Notes under the pieces: model-generated
What the model was told of the DNA's origin: nothing
What the model saw: the letters and a program-made list of their open reading frames with translations, nothing else
Databases searched by the model: none
Shown: piece by piece, positions 26,773-35,661 of the stretch
Layout: the number at the start of each line of letters is the position of its first letter
Position numbering within the stretch: position 1 is the first letter of the stretch
Assembly: GCF_000470315.2 (NCBI RefSeq)
Contig: NZ_CBRF02000011.1
Span: forward strand, 1 to 64,000
From: Psychromonas sp. SP041
GTDB lineage: Bacteria > Pseudomonadota > Gammaproteobacteria > Enterobacterales > Psychromonadaceae
Reading direction: 5' to 3'
DNA length: 64,000 nt
Translations under genes and position numbers: made by a program

Positions 26773-27258
26773 TCAAATTTTACTTTCAATATCACCTTTC
26801 ACTTTTTGTAGCTGCTCTAATACATTGTATTGTTCATTTTCAAAATCGATAGATTCATTGTTCAAAGCGCACACGGTACCTACAACTTTGCCATCTTTTT
26901 CAATAGGTACACCTAAATAAGTGCCCAATCCGAACTCAGTTAAATCTTCGTTATCTTTCCAATTAAGATCTTTAGCGGCATTTTGTACTTCTAGTACATC
27001 ATTGGTATTAACCACTCGTTCACAATATAACGCATGCTTTCCTTCAGAGTGAGTGCTCTTTTTCCCTTTATCTCGGGCATGATAAATTTCTTTACCGGTA
27101 TCGCCACCGCTTAATACCACTTCCATTTCATTATCATGAGACTTCATGACTAAGATTGAACTCATGCCTGACTTTTTAGCAATCTCGTCAATTTTTTGTT
27201 GTGTTTGATTATCTTCAAAAATACTTTCAAACATATTATCCGCAGTGTTATCAATCAT
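26773..27258 (-). CDS. GAF-domain protein
   Basis: A 161-residue single GAF domain, a small-molecule or redox sensing fold. Visible family features are HALYCERVVNTNDVLEVQNAAKDLNW, then GTYLGVPIEKDGKVVGTVCALNNES. That is the pattern of GAF domains found at the N-terminus of sensor proteins, here as a free-standing domain. Cysteines at YCE and TVC are present, but the full set of free methionine sulfoxide reductase residues is not evident, so no enzyme activity is claimed. SD AGGAG is strong. It is divergent from the following two-component operon, about 290 bases away. Confidence 0.82.
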   Translation of the reverse strand: MIDNTADNMFESIFEDNQTQQKIDEIAKKSGMSSILVMKSHDNEMEVVLSGGDTGKEIYHARDKGKKSTHSEGKHALYCERVVNTNDVLEVQNAAKDLNWKDNEDLTEFGLGTYLGVPIEKDGKVVGTVCALNNESIDFENEQYNVLEQLQKVKGDIESKI

Positions 27259-27545
27259 GTAATCTCCTCTAAAGTTTACTTTTTACAAATAGCCCGTCAT
27301 TAATGTGGTTTCTATATAATCAACTATTTTTAACATAACATATAAATATGCGATTTCATTCTCGCCATTAGATTAGCAAATTGAATGACAATATTAGTTT
27401 AAACGATACAGTGCTTTTAGAAGAAAGGGATAACCACCAATATATTTCAAAAAAATAATAAAAATAACTTAACCATTCGTTAACCGAACTATTGTTAATT
27501 TATTCCAATAAAATAAAGTACCTACATTATAAGTGAGATTTGAGC

Positions 27546-28250
27546 ATGGATTTAGATAAACTGCAGTTATTATTAGTCGAAGATGACATTGACTTAGCGA
27601 CTGCCGTTATTGATTATTTTGAACTTGAAAAAATAAAATGTGATCATGCTGCAAATGGTTTATCTGGTTTTAATCTAATCAAATCAAATAACTATGATGT
27701 GGTTATTTTAGATTTAAATATGCCAAAAATGAATGGTTTAGAAGTATGTGAAACATTACGTTCACAAGGTATTGATGTACCTATTTTAATGCTAACAGCT
27801 AAAGACACACTCGACGATAAATTACAGGGTTTCTCAAAAGGAGTGGATGATTACTTAGTTAAACCTTTTGCAATGGAAGAGTTGATTGCTCGTGTACAGG
27901 TTTTATCGCGCAGACGCAGCGGGGAAACGAAAAAGGTCAATGCATGTGGACTCGAATTAGATTGTAAACAACAAATGATTACGCGTGATTCAGTGCCTTT
28001 AAAGTTATCTCCAACCAGCTTTAAAATTCTAGAAACATTAATATTAGCCAGTCCAAATCCAGTCAGTAGAGATAAACTCATACAAAGTGTATGGGGAGAT
28101 CAACAACCTGATAGTAATAGCTTAAAAGTACACATGTTTAATTTAAGAAAAGTCGTCGATGGTAATTTAGATAATACTTATAAACCAAGCCATCAAAAAT
28201 TAGTCCATACCTTAGTAGGCCATGGTTTTGTATTAAAAACGAGCAGCTAG
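27546..28250 (+). CDS. OmpR-family response regulator
   Basis: A 234-residue regulator. The receiver domain (1-120) has the acidic pair in VEDDID, the phosphoacceptor Asp in VVILDLNMPKMNG and the Lys in YLVKPFAMEEL. A winged-helix domain (about 135-230) contains LKLSPTSFKILETLI and the recognition region. I took the ATG at 27546; an in-frame TTG lies two codons earlier. The kinase gene starts 1 base after the stop, so the two form one operon. The signal and targets are unknown; no transport or enzyme gene is attached to the pair. Confidence 0.93.
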   Translation: MDLDKLQLLLVEDDIDLATAVIDYFELEKIKCDHAANGLSGFNLIKSNNYDVVILDLNMPKMNGLEVCETLRSQGIDVPILMLTAKDTLDDKLQGFSKGVDDYLVKPFAMEELIARVQVLSRRRSGETKKVNACGLELDCKQQMITRDSVPLKLSPTSFKILETLILASPNPVSRDKLIQSVWGDQQPDSNSLKVHMFNLRKVVDGNLDNTYKPSHQKLVHTLVGHGFVLKTSS

Positions 28251-28251
28251 T

Positions 28252-29544
28252 ATGAAAATAAGACCAAGCTTAAAAGTATATTTTTTGATCATGATAATTA
28301 TTACTGGCGTGACGACTATTTCGATCATGTCAGCAGTGAGTTTCAATTACTTTTTAACGGGTATCGACTTTTCTATGCGCAATGCGATGCGTTCACAAGC
28401 TTATAAAGTGCCAGTATCAGATGGGCACCCTGTAGAGATTCATGATTTTATTGTCGCCTCTCGCTGGGAAGACTTACCACCGAAAATAAAGGAGAGACTG
28501 AATCAAGAGGATCTTATCGATAATTTGTTACTTAAAAGTATTGATGGTAATCCAATATTTTCAGCGCCTGAAGCTGGCTACTTTGTATTGAAAGTAACAC
28601 GAGAAGATAAAGTACGTTATGTTTCTTCTATGTTTACTTCCCCAAAGTGGAAAGATATTGAACAGACTAAACAAGAGCAAATACCACCATTTTTATATCT
28701 CTCTTTAATTGCTTTAGTGCTAATGGCATTGTTTGCATTAGTCCCCTATTTAATGATACGAAAAGTGGCTAATCCCATTGAAAAATTAATGGCGTGGACT
28801 AAAAATTTAAATAAAGAACAACTAATGCAGCCAATACCTGACTTCCACTTTAGTGAGCTCAATAGTTTAGCTAATATTGTTCAATCTAGTTTACGTTCGG
28901 TACAAGAAAGTTTAGATAGAGAGCATCGCTTTTTAGGTTATGCGAGCCATGAATTACGCACACCAATTGCGGTTACTCGTACGAATACTGAGTTGTTACG
29001 TAAAATGATAGAAAAAGATATCAGTGTAGATAAGCAGCTACAGGTATTAGAACGTATTGAGCGTGCTAGTTTTAATATGACAGATCTCACTGAGACTCTA
29101 TTATGGTTAAACAGAAAAACAGATAAATCTATTCCATTAATAAGTATTTCTATTGGTGGATTCACAGAACAATTATTAGAAGAACTGTCTTATTTACTCA
29201 ATGGCAAAAGTGTAAAAGTAAAGATTACAACAGATGAAACTATGTTGTTATTACCTCAAGCTTTATGTCGTATTGTCATTAGTAATTTACTTCGTAACGC
29301 CCTACAGCATACTACGGAAGGTAAAATTTGTATTATTCAAGCAGGCAGTAACTTAATCATTAATAATCGAGAGTTTGATTCTCAAGACATTAATGACATT
29401 CCAAAAACAGAAAACCAACTCAAAAATGAGCTAGGGTTTGGTTTAGGTTTAGAGCTAACAGAACGTTTAATACAACACTATGATTGGCAATATAAGAATA
29501 TAGCAACAGACGATGGGCATTATGTAGAGATTGATTTTTCGTAA
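28252..29544 (+). CDS. Membrane sensor histidine kinase
   Basis: A 430-residue kinase paired with the preceding regulator. A transmembrane helix near residues 10-32, a periplasmic domain of about 110 residues, a second helix near 148-170 (PPFLYLSLIALVLMALFALVPYLM), then HAMP-like linker, the phosphoacceptor motif FLGYASHELRTPIAVTR (His near 229) and an ATPase domain with N box NLLRNALQHT and a G box region GFGLGLELTERLI. The D/F box part is short. The periplasmic domain has no feature that tells its ligand. Confidence 0.92.
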   Translation: MKIRPSLKVYFLIMIIITGVTTISIMSAVSFNYFLTGIDFSMRNAMRSQAYKVPVSDGHPVEIHDFIVASRWEDLPPKIKERLNQEDLIDNLLLKSIDGNPIFSAPEAGYFVLKVTREDKVRYVSSMFTSPKWKDIEQTKQEQIPPFLYLSLIALVLMALFALVPYLMIRKVANPIEKLMAWTKNLNKEQLMQPIPDFHFSELNSLANIVQSSLRSVQESLDREHRFLGYASHELRTPIAVTRTNTELLRKMIEKDISVDKQLQVLERIERASFNMTDLTETLLWLNRKTDKSIPLISISIGGFTEQLLEELSYLLNGKSVKVKITTDETMLLLPQALCRIVISNLLRNALQHTTEGKICIIQAGSNLIINNREFDSQDINDIPKTENQLKNELGFGLGLELTERLIQHYDWQYKNIATDDGHYVEIDFS

Positions 29545-29728
29545 TGATTGATCATTAAAAACACGATTCAAATACGTTTATTTTTATAGAAGATAGCTGA
29601 TATAGAAAATAGCTTGGTAGCAGTTAACAAAAAAGCGCTCCGCTAAACTTAGACATCACTTAAGCATAACTTAAAGGTAATCGTTTTAGGTTTAGCTAAA
29701 CGCTTAATAGCATATTTTTACTAACAGC

Positions 29729-30307
29729 TTATAGATTAACTAAAGGCGCTAAGTCAGCAGGTCGATAATAAACAGATTTTAATACCTTACCTTTACGCAC
29801 TAATTTACTTTCCATCTGCACGTCTTCAGCACATTTAGCGATGATAAACTCACCTTTTATACTTTCAGTTAGCGTCACGCCTTGCTTTGCATAAAACGCA
29901 ACAGTATCTGTGTATTCTTGTTGATTACGACATACTTTGCTCATATTGCTTGAATGTACTTCATCCCAACAAGTGATAAAATCAATCTTGCGTTGTTTCG
30001 CTACATTTAAGAACAAATCTATCAGGTAACTAATGGCAAGGTTATCTTCAACTTTAGTATCGCCTAAATGCACTAAACGCCCCATTAATACGTAAACACT
30101 ATCAACAATCGCATCAGCCTGCTCAACCTTACAAGGCGCTTCTGCTAACTCTGTGAGCTCTTCGATAATTAATGAAGTATGTAACTCATCCGCTTTATCA
30201 TCTAACGTTTCTGGCGCGGCGCAAGCTAGATCAAAGGTTTCTCTGAACTGAGTGATATCGGCATACAATTTTTCGTAAATAGCAGTCGATAATTGAGTTA
30301 ATTTCAT
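29729..30307 (-). CDS. MazG-like / PRA-PH-fold nucleotide pyrophosphohydrolase
   Basis: This is an all-alpha NTP pyrophosphatase-type protein. The magnesium-binding pattern is visible as IIEELTELAEA (ExxE-type) followed about 15 residues on by DAIVDSVYVLMG (ExxD-type). Such enzymes cut nucleoside triphosphates or related molecules to monophosphates; the exact substrate is unknown. I chose the ATG at 30307 (MKLTQLS), preceded by SD TAGGA at 7 bases; the frame extends 7 codons further. Product 192 residues. It stands alone between a kinase gene and guaD. Confidence 0.8.
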   Translation of the reverse strand: MKLTQLSTAIYEKLYADITQFRETFDLACAAPETLDDKADELHTSLIIEELTELAEAPCKVEQADAIVDSVYVLMGRLVHLGDTKVEDNLAISYLIDLFLNVAKQRKIDFITCWDEVHSSNMSKVCRNQQEYTDTVAFYAKQGVTLTESIKGEFIIAKCAEDVQMESKLVRKGKVLKSVYYRPADLAPLVNL

Positions 30308-30417
30308 GAAATTTCCTACCTGTAACAAAGTTGATTATAAAATTAGTTATAACATCTGAATCTGATTATAACTAAATTCTTCACTCGATTATAGGCAGGA
30401 GAACGGAGCAAATAGAC

Positions 30418-31728
30418 TTAATCAGCGACGCTATAAACTAATTTCCCTGCAACATAAGTTGAATGAATATTTCGTTCATCACCTAACATCATTAAGGCAA
30501 ATAATTTATCTTGTAAACTGTTTGAATTTTCAAGACGTAATGTTTGTAATTCCGTTGCAGCCCAATCTAATACAATAAAGTCTGCTTCTTTTCCTTTTTC
30601 AAAGTTACCCACTTTATGGTCTAAACTAAGTGATTGTGCACTGCCTAATGTCGCTAAATATAACCCTTTAAAAACAGATAATTTTTTACCTTGTAGCTGC
30701 ATTATTTTGTAAGCTTCACTTAATGAACGTAATTGTGAAAAGCTCGTACCACCACCCACATCAGTCGCAAGACCAACAGGTACATGATGCTCATCTGCTT
30801 TATCTAAATTGAATAAACCACTGCCTAAAAACAAATTAGAAGTTGGGCAAAATGCAATCACTGACTTAGTTTTCGCTAATGTATCCCATTCTTTATCAGT
30901 CAAATGAATACAATGTGCAAAGACTGATTTTTCACCTGTTAGGCCATAATGCTCATACACATCTAGGTAACCTTCTCGCTCAGGGAAAAGCGATTTAACC
31001 CATTCGATCTCATCTATGTTTTCAGATAAATGAGTCTGTACATACACATCTGGGTATTCTGCTTTTAATTTGCCAGCTAATGTTAACTGCTCTGGTGTTG
31101 AGGTGGGTGCAAATCGTGGGGTAATAGCGTATTGTAAACGCCCTTTATTATGCCATTTTTCAATCAATACTTTAGATTGGTCATAGCTTGATTGCGCAGT
31201 ATCTAATAAGTAATTCGGTGCATTGCGATCCATCATCACTTTACCGGCGATCATGCGCATATCTATTTTTTCAGCTTCTTCAAATAACGCATCAACAGAT
31301 TCAGGATGAACCGTCCCGAAAACTAATGCGCTAGTGGTGCCATTTTTTAATAGTTCGTTAATAAAAAACTGCGATATTTTTTGTGCATATAATTTATCTT
31401 TAAACTGTTTCTCGGTTGGAAACGTATAAGTCTCTAACCATTCTAAAAGTTGCTCACCGTAGGCTGCAATCATTTCTGTTTGTGGATAATGGATATGCGT
31501 ATCGATAAACCCAGGCATGATTAATTGCCCGCGTTTATCTTCAAGGTGAGGATATAAGTCTGCACTTTTATCATTAAATGGTGTCAATGACTTTACTTTG
31601 CCATTTTCAATAACCAGTAAACCATCAGAAATATATTGATAAGCATCGTCAATATTTTCTACTTTGGCTGGATCGTTAATAAAATGTAAAAAGCTGGCGC
31701 GAATAACTGTATTTGATTGTTGAATCAT
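30418..31728 (-). CDS. guaD: Guanine deaminase
   Basis: GuaD converts guanine to xanthine and ammonia, a purine salvage and catabolism step in the cytoplasm. The 436-residue amidohydrolase has the zinc motif PGFIDTHIHYPQTEM (HxH), QTHLSEN with a third His, SVFAHCIHLTDKEW with a fourth, and the catalytic Asp in GLATDVGGGTSFSQLRSL. The segment FPTEKQFKDK is typical of guanine deaminases. Normal length. No purine transporter or xanthine dehydrogenase gene is adjacent. Confidence 0.95.
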   Translation of the reverse strand: MIQQSNTVIRASFLHFINDPAKVENIDDAYQYISDGLLVIENGKVKSLTPFNDKSADLYPHLEDKRGQLIMPGFIDTHIHYPQTEMIAAYGEQLLEWLETYTFPTEKQFKDKLYAQKISQFFINELLKNGTTSALVFGTVHPESVDALFEEAEKIDMRMIAGKVMMDRNAPNYLLDTAQSSYDQSKVLIEKWHNKGRLQYAITPRFAPTSTPEQLTLAGKLKAEYPDVYVQTHLSENIDEIEWVKSLFPEREGYLDVYEHYGLTGEKSVFAHCIHLTDKEWDTLAKTKSVIAFCPTSNLFLGSGLFNLDKADEHHVPVGLATDVGGGTSFSQLRSLSEAYKIMQLQGKKLSVFKGLYLATLGSAQSLSLDHKVGNFEKGKEADFIVLDWAATELQTLRLENSNSLQDKLFALMMLGDERNIHSTYVAGKLVYSVAD

Positions 31729-31995
31729 AAAGAATGCCCATAGTTAGATTTATTCAGGTTGCGTTAAATAACGTCAAATTAAATGACAACTATGATTTTT
31801 GACTCACAATAACTGAGTCCTTGTTTCAAGCGTTTTATTATTAACAACCGAAAATCACCAAAAGCATCGGTAATATAGCCAAAATCATGCCAACCTTAAA
31901 GTACTAATTTAATGGGGATCAATATAAGGGCATTCATTTAATGTTAATAAACATGCCATAAAATGGTGTGATTAAGCACTCATATAAAGCAGTTA

Positions 31996-32166
31996 ATGTC
32001 TACAATAAGTAGGGTTATTAAAAGTCATAAAATCAATAACAAAGGTTTTATTTCTATATCTATTTTAAATAAGAAAAAACCAATAAATGAGTATGTGAAA
32101 ACTTTAGAAAATTACGTTCTTGATCATTACAACGCTTTACAATACAGATATACTGCTGCCAACTAA
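31996..32166 (+). CDS. 56-codon ORF ending inside the next gene's ribosome-binding site (doubtful)
   Basis: In the 448-base gap upstream of the unknown gene at 32177, an ATG at 31996 opens 56 codons (MSTISRVIKSHKINNKGF and onward, ending YRYTAAN). Its stop TAA is the first part of the TAAGGAGG that serves the next gene. I do not recognise the product and there is no clear Shine-Dalgarno. In AT-rich DNA such a frame could be chance. The rest of the gap (31729-31995) shows no feature I can name. Confidence 0.25.
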   Translation: MSTISRVIKSHKINNKGFISISILNKKKPINEYVKTLENYVLDHYNALQYRYTAAN

Positions 32167-32171
32167 GGAGG
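32164..32171 (+). promoter_or_regulatory. Strong Shine-Dalgarno TAAGGAGG that sets a TTG start
   Basis: TAAGGAGG is fully complementary to the 16S 3' tail and lies 5 bases before TTG at 32177. It favours that start over the upstream in-frame TTG at 32120, which has no site in front of it. Confidence 0.75.
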
Positions 32172-32176
32172 AAAAA

Positions 32177-33637
32177 TTGCCCAACTTCACTTTAAAGCAA
32201 GACGAAAAATTATCAATTAAATTGACCCATCACATGAAACAAGGGACGTTTAGGCGTATTGATTTATATTTTTCATTACCAAAAGAGATGGGCATAAATA
32301 AAGATACCTTATCGGAAACAGATTACTTCAATGCGGGTATCAATGGGCGTCGCGCTTACCATACTAAAGGCTTACATTTGCCTCTATTACACCGTCGTTT
32401 TGCAAGCCGTATGAAACGCTCAGCATCAGAGTATAAAAGTAACCTAAACCTATTTGCTTACCAATATATCTCAGCATTAGATACTGATGCTAATGAAGTA
32501 TTAGCGATTAATGATAGCGAGAGTTTAGCGGACTTTTATGATGCTGCCGTTGAATTGACTGAGCACTGTTTAGACATTCTAAAAAAGCATCGTAGCCATC
32601 AACCTAAAAGCGCCAAACTAACCTCTATCTATGACAATGTAGATAACTATTTATCATGGTATACCGAACAAACCATTATGCGCATGTTGGTTAAAAAGTC
32701 ACGCCCAAGCGAATTTTCTGAAACACGTTTAGCGTTACTCGCTATTTGTGATGAAGAGAGTCAATACCGCAAGAAAAAAGGTTATAACTCTGAAGCTACT
32801 TTAAAGGATCCTAACCGTATTGCCAACAAAATGCGTTTATTACGACGCTTGATTGAATATGGGGTGATTTTTAAAAGTAAAACACTCGTACTCGGCAATC
32901 ACACTAAGAAAATGGTGACGGGTGTTGCGACTGCTTTGTTAATGAGTGTGGTATTAGTGTTGATCATTAAAACTCAAGGTGCATTCAGCCAATTAACCAC
33001 TTTAATGATCTTCTTATTAGCGATCATTTATGGGGTACGTGAAGTCTTTAAAGATGAATTTAAAAACATATTATGGCGATGGATACGACGAGGAAAACCT
33101 AAATGGGCGCGTACTTTATATGATTCAACTAGCCAAGTAGAGATAGCAAAGCAGAAAGTCTGGTTAGATTACAGCATCAGTAAAAAACTACCGCAACAGA
33201 GTAAAGACTTACTAGCAGAGCGTCACTCTCAAAACAAACAAAGTGCGCAGCTATTGCATTACCGTATTGAAACGCGAGTCAGTAAGCAAGGTTTCCAAGC
33301 GGGTTACGATACGATGGAAGAAAACATATTCTTTAGTTTACGTCCATTAACACGTTATGCAGAAGGTGGTACAGGTAAAGTCTATGAACGTTTAGATACA
33401 ACGGCGAATAGAGAAAAGATCCAAACGACGTCGATTGAACGACGTTACCAAATTAACGTGATTGTTGCCTTAGACCAAGGTCAGTATCAAGCACAATTTG
33501 AACGTTACCGGATCACTTTAAACCGCTCAGGGATTATAGAAATAGAAAAAGCAGGCGAAGCGAAAATTAAAGATAAAGCAGATAAGAAATTACAATCGAC
33601 ACTGTACTCTTTAATGCATATTAAACGACGCCTTTAA
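32177..33637 (+). CDS. Unrecognised protein with two central membrane helices
   Basis: I do not recognise this 486-residue protein. The N-terminal part (about 1-240) is soluble, basic and probably helical. Two hydrophobic segments stand together in the middle (MVTGVATALLMSVVLVLIIK and LTTLMIFLLAIIYGV), so both ends should face the same side, probably the cytoplasm. The C-terminal part (about 300-486) is basic with alternating beta-like stretches (ERRYQINVIVALDQGQYQAQFERYRITL). The TTG start at 32177 has a perfect Shine-Dalgarno. The gene is monocistronic with a strong terminator and has no informative neighbours: guaD on one side, the metal-transport operon on the other. Codon use looks like its neighbours. 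Confidence 0.75.
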   Translation: MPNFTLKQDEKLSIKLTHHMKQGTFRRIDLYFSLPKEMGINKDTLSETDYFNAGINGRRAYHTKGLHLPLLHRRFASRMKRSASEYKSNLNLFAYQYISALDTDANEVLAINDSESLADFYDAAVELTEHCLDILKKHRSHQPKSAKLTSIYDNVDNYLSWYTEQTIMRMLVKKSRPSEFSETRLALLAICDEESQYRKKKGYNSEATLKDPNRIANKMRLLRRLIEYGVIFKSKTLVLGNHTKKMVTGVATALLMSVVLVLIIKTQGAFSQLTTLMIFLLAIIYGVREVFKDEFKNILWRWIRRGKPKWARTLYDSTSQVEIAKQKVWLDYSISKKLPQQSKDLLAERHSQNKQSAQLLHYRIETRVSKQGFQAGYDTMEENIFFSLRPLTRYAEGGTGKVYERLDTTANREKIQTTSIERRYQINVIVALDQGQYQAQFERYRITLNRSGIIEIEKAGEAKIKDKADKKLQSTLYSLMHIKRRL

Positions 33638-33674
33638 TGTTTAATGCTTAATGCTTAATGTTTTCTGAGCCTAT

Positions 33675-33715
33675 AAAAATGCCGTTTAACTTATTAAAGC
33701 TAAACGGCATTTTTG
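33675..33715. terminator. Bidirectional terminator between the unknown gene and the second SBP gene
   Basis: AAAAATGCCGTTTA / TAAACGGCATTTTT stem, 14 bp perfect, 11-base loop, with T run. Just before it, 33635-33661 repeats TTAATGC-type 7-mers. Confidence 0.85.
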
Positions 33716-33741
33716 TTTAATCATGGCCAGATTAATAAATA

Positions 33742-33790
33742 CTTAAGTTAATAAGTGCTTAAGTTAATAACTCCTTAAGTTAATTTTAAC
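33742..33790. repeat. 16-bp tandem repeat, three copies
   Basis: CTTAAGTTAATAAGTG, CTTAAGTTAATAACTC and CTTAAGTTAATTTTAA follow each other downstream of the operon end at 33833. Confidence 0.85.
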
Positions 33791-33832
33791 GCGCTCATCA
33801 TTAATGTCGCTTTAACGCAATCAATGCCACTT

Positions 33833-34783
33833 TTAAAACAACCAACGTTGTAATGGTTTCTCTAGCTTGATGCCTGAACCACCCCAACGATCGATACTAT
33901 CAACCACTAATATATTTGAGAAATCAGGTAATAATTGCTTAAGTTGTTGAGATACTTTCTTCGTGGTTAATAACCATAAATGCGGTGACTCTTGTAATAA
34001 TGCTTTCAGTGCAGACTTATCTTGTTCAGTCCATTCTAACTCTGCTTTGAATAAGCGCTGCACAACAAACAGTTGATTAGCTGAAGCAAAGTCTTCCAAT
34101 TGGTCGGATAATAGCACCACTGAATCAATCTCTTTATCGAATAAAGCTTGCTGTTGTTGATTGATAAGCAAACGAGTATCAACTAATAACTGCTGCTGAT
34201 TCTTCTCAATTAAACCACTATATTCAGGCCAAATTCGTTTTAGATCTTCACTCACAATACTAAGCATAGTGCCGATATTATTCGGGTTAAGCCAAGCATA
34301 AATAGAGCTACTACCATCACTTAATTGCACACTTGCAATGCCGCGCGCACGTGGTGAAATAGATTGTGATGCATCGATTTCAATTAAATTAATATTGCCC
34401 TGTCGCGCATAAACAAAGAGAGGATCCTGTGGCCATAATGCCTTTAGCGTAATCGCAACCGTTGCTGTTTTACCTGCCTCTAATGCCTTCGCCTCTCCTT
34501 TAGTCGCATACCAATTATTTAATCGTTCCAAGCCATAACGCTTTGGAGCAAGGTAAGTGGTAGTGATTGGCGAACCTTTCATTAATTGGGTCGCTAACAG
34601 ATAGGTGATCGGTGTGGTGGTTAAAATATCCTTGGCCATTAACTGACTTGGTAATAGTACGAATAGCCCAGCAAACATAACAACATAGCGAGATAACTTA
34701 CTCAGTCTGTTGAATGTTTTATATAAAGAAATTTTAGAGGTTTTAGATGCTTTAGGTATAAATGAGTTGAGTACTTTTTTCAT
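33833..34783 (-). CDS. Second substrate-binding protein of the metal ABC system, lacking metal ligands (FpvF-like position)
   Basis: This 316-residue exported protein (hydrophobic segment near 33-50 ending QLMAKD) has the fold pattern of ZnuA-type binding proteins. IYAWLNPNNIGTMLSIVSEDLKRIWPEY aligns with the HxHLWLSP region of ZnuA, but both histidines are replaced (IYAW), and the HDAYGY-type histidine is also not seen. It starts in a TAATG overlap with the permease gene, so it is coupled to the transporter. In the Pseudomonas pyoverdine system a second binding protein, FpvF, occupies the same place after the permease. A siderophore-binding or docking role is therefore inferred rather than metal binding. 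Confidence 0.8.
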   Translation of the reverse strand: MKKVLNSFIPKASKTSKISLYKTFNRLSKLSRYVVMFAGLFVLLPSQLMAKDILTTTPITYLLATQLMKGSPITTTYLAPKRYGLERLNNWYATKGEAKALEAGKTATVAITLKALWPQDPLFVYARQGNINLIEIDASQSISPRARGIASVQLSDGSSSIYAWLNPNNIGTMLSIVSEDLKRIWPEYSGLIEKNQQQLLVDTRLLINQQQQALFDKEIDSVVLLSDQLEDFASANQLFVVQRLFKAELEWTEQDKSALKALLQESPHLWLLTTKKVSQQLKQLLPDFSNILVVDSIDRWGGSGIKLEKPLQRWLF

Positions 34784-35661
34784 TATGAACGCCCACCAAT
34801 AATGCGATAAAGAGTCGCGATTAAAAAGAAACTAGCAGCGACTAAAATGATCGATGCGCCAGAGGGAATAGGGAGTTTTAACTCCATTGGTAATAACGTA
34901 CCAATCAAGCAACTCAGAGTCGCTAATAACGAAGATAACAGCACAAAACTACCCATGCTTTTTGTCATTAAACGCGCCGTAGCCCCCGGAATAAGCAATA
35001 ATGCCCCCACTAATACAGCACCTACAATTTTAACCGCTGCAATGGTCACTAAGGTAATCATCATAACGAATAAGTAATCATAAAAATGCGTGTTATAACC
35101 GCGTACCTTCGCAATATCAGGGCTAATCGATGCTAATAAAATGCGATTAAACGTAAACATAAGACCAACAATAATCAGTAAACAACTGACGCCTAACACT
35201 AATAAATCAAAATCAGTAATAGTTAAAATAGAACCAAATAAAACATTCTCTAACATGTGAATATTAATTTTACGGGCAACGTACATCAGTAATGCCGCCC
35301 CACCAGCTAATGCAACAGCAAGAAAAACGCCGACTAACGTATCGTAAGGAACAGCCGTTCGGTTGCGCACAAAATGTAATAACAACGCAAAAATCATGCA
35401 AAAACAAAACAAACCAATGATCGGATTCTCAGGAGGTTCACCTAATAACACACCAATCGCAATACCCGTTAAAGCTGCATGACCAACCGCTTCTGAAAAG
35501 AACGCTAAGCGCTTGGCAATCACTAAGGTGCCTAACCCACCTAATAGCGGCCCAACTAATAATGCCGCCACTAATGCATTTACCATAAACGCATAGGAGA
35601 AGCTTTCACTTAACCAACCGGCTTCAGCGCCTTGGCTTGCTAATAAACGTAACGTATCCAC
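34783..35661 (-). CDS. Metal ABC transporter permease (ZnuB/FpvE type)
   Basis: A 292-residue inner-membrane permease of the manganese/zinc/chelated-iron family, with about eight hydrophobic segments. Family features include LLGGLGTLVIAKRLAFFSEAVGHAALTGIAIG and KIVGAVLVGALLLIPGATARL. It starts with GTG overlapping the ATPase stop (TAGTG) and ends overlapping the second binding-protein start, so four genes are tightly coupled. The substrate could be Zn, Mn or ferrous iron; context (siderophore receptors, Fur-like boxes upstream) favours iron. Confidence 0.93.
   Translation of the reverse strand: MDTLRLLASQGAEAGWLSESFSYAFMVNALVAALLVGPLLGGLGTLVIAKRLAFFSEAVGHAALTGIAIGVLLGEPPENPIIGLFCFCMIFALLLHFVRNRTAVPYDTLVGVFLAVALAGGAALLMYVARKINIHMLENVLFGSILTITDFDLLVLGVSCLLIIVGLMFTFNRILLASISPDIAKVRGYNTHFYDYLFVMMITLVTIAAVKIVGAVLVGALLLIPGATARLMTKSMGSFVLLSSLLATLSCLIGTLLPMELKLPIPSGASIILVAASFFLIATLYRIIGGRS

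Noticed and set aside
31729-31995. Purine riboswitch in front of guaD
   Set aside because: No aptamer-like core or paired stems could be recognised on the minus strand.
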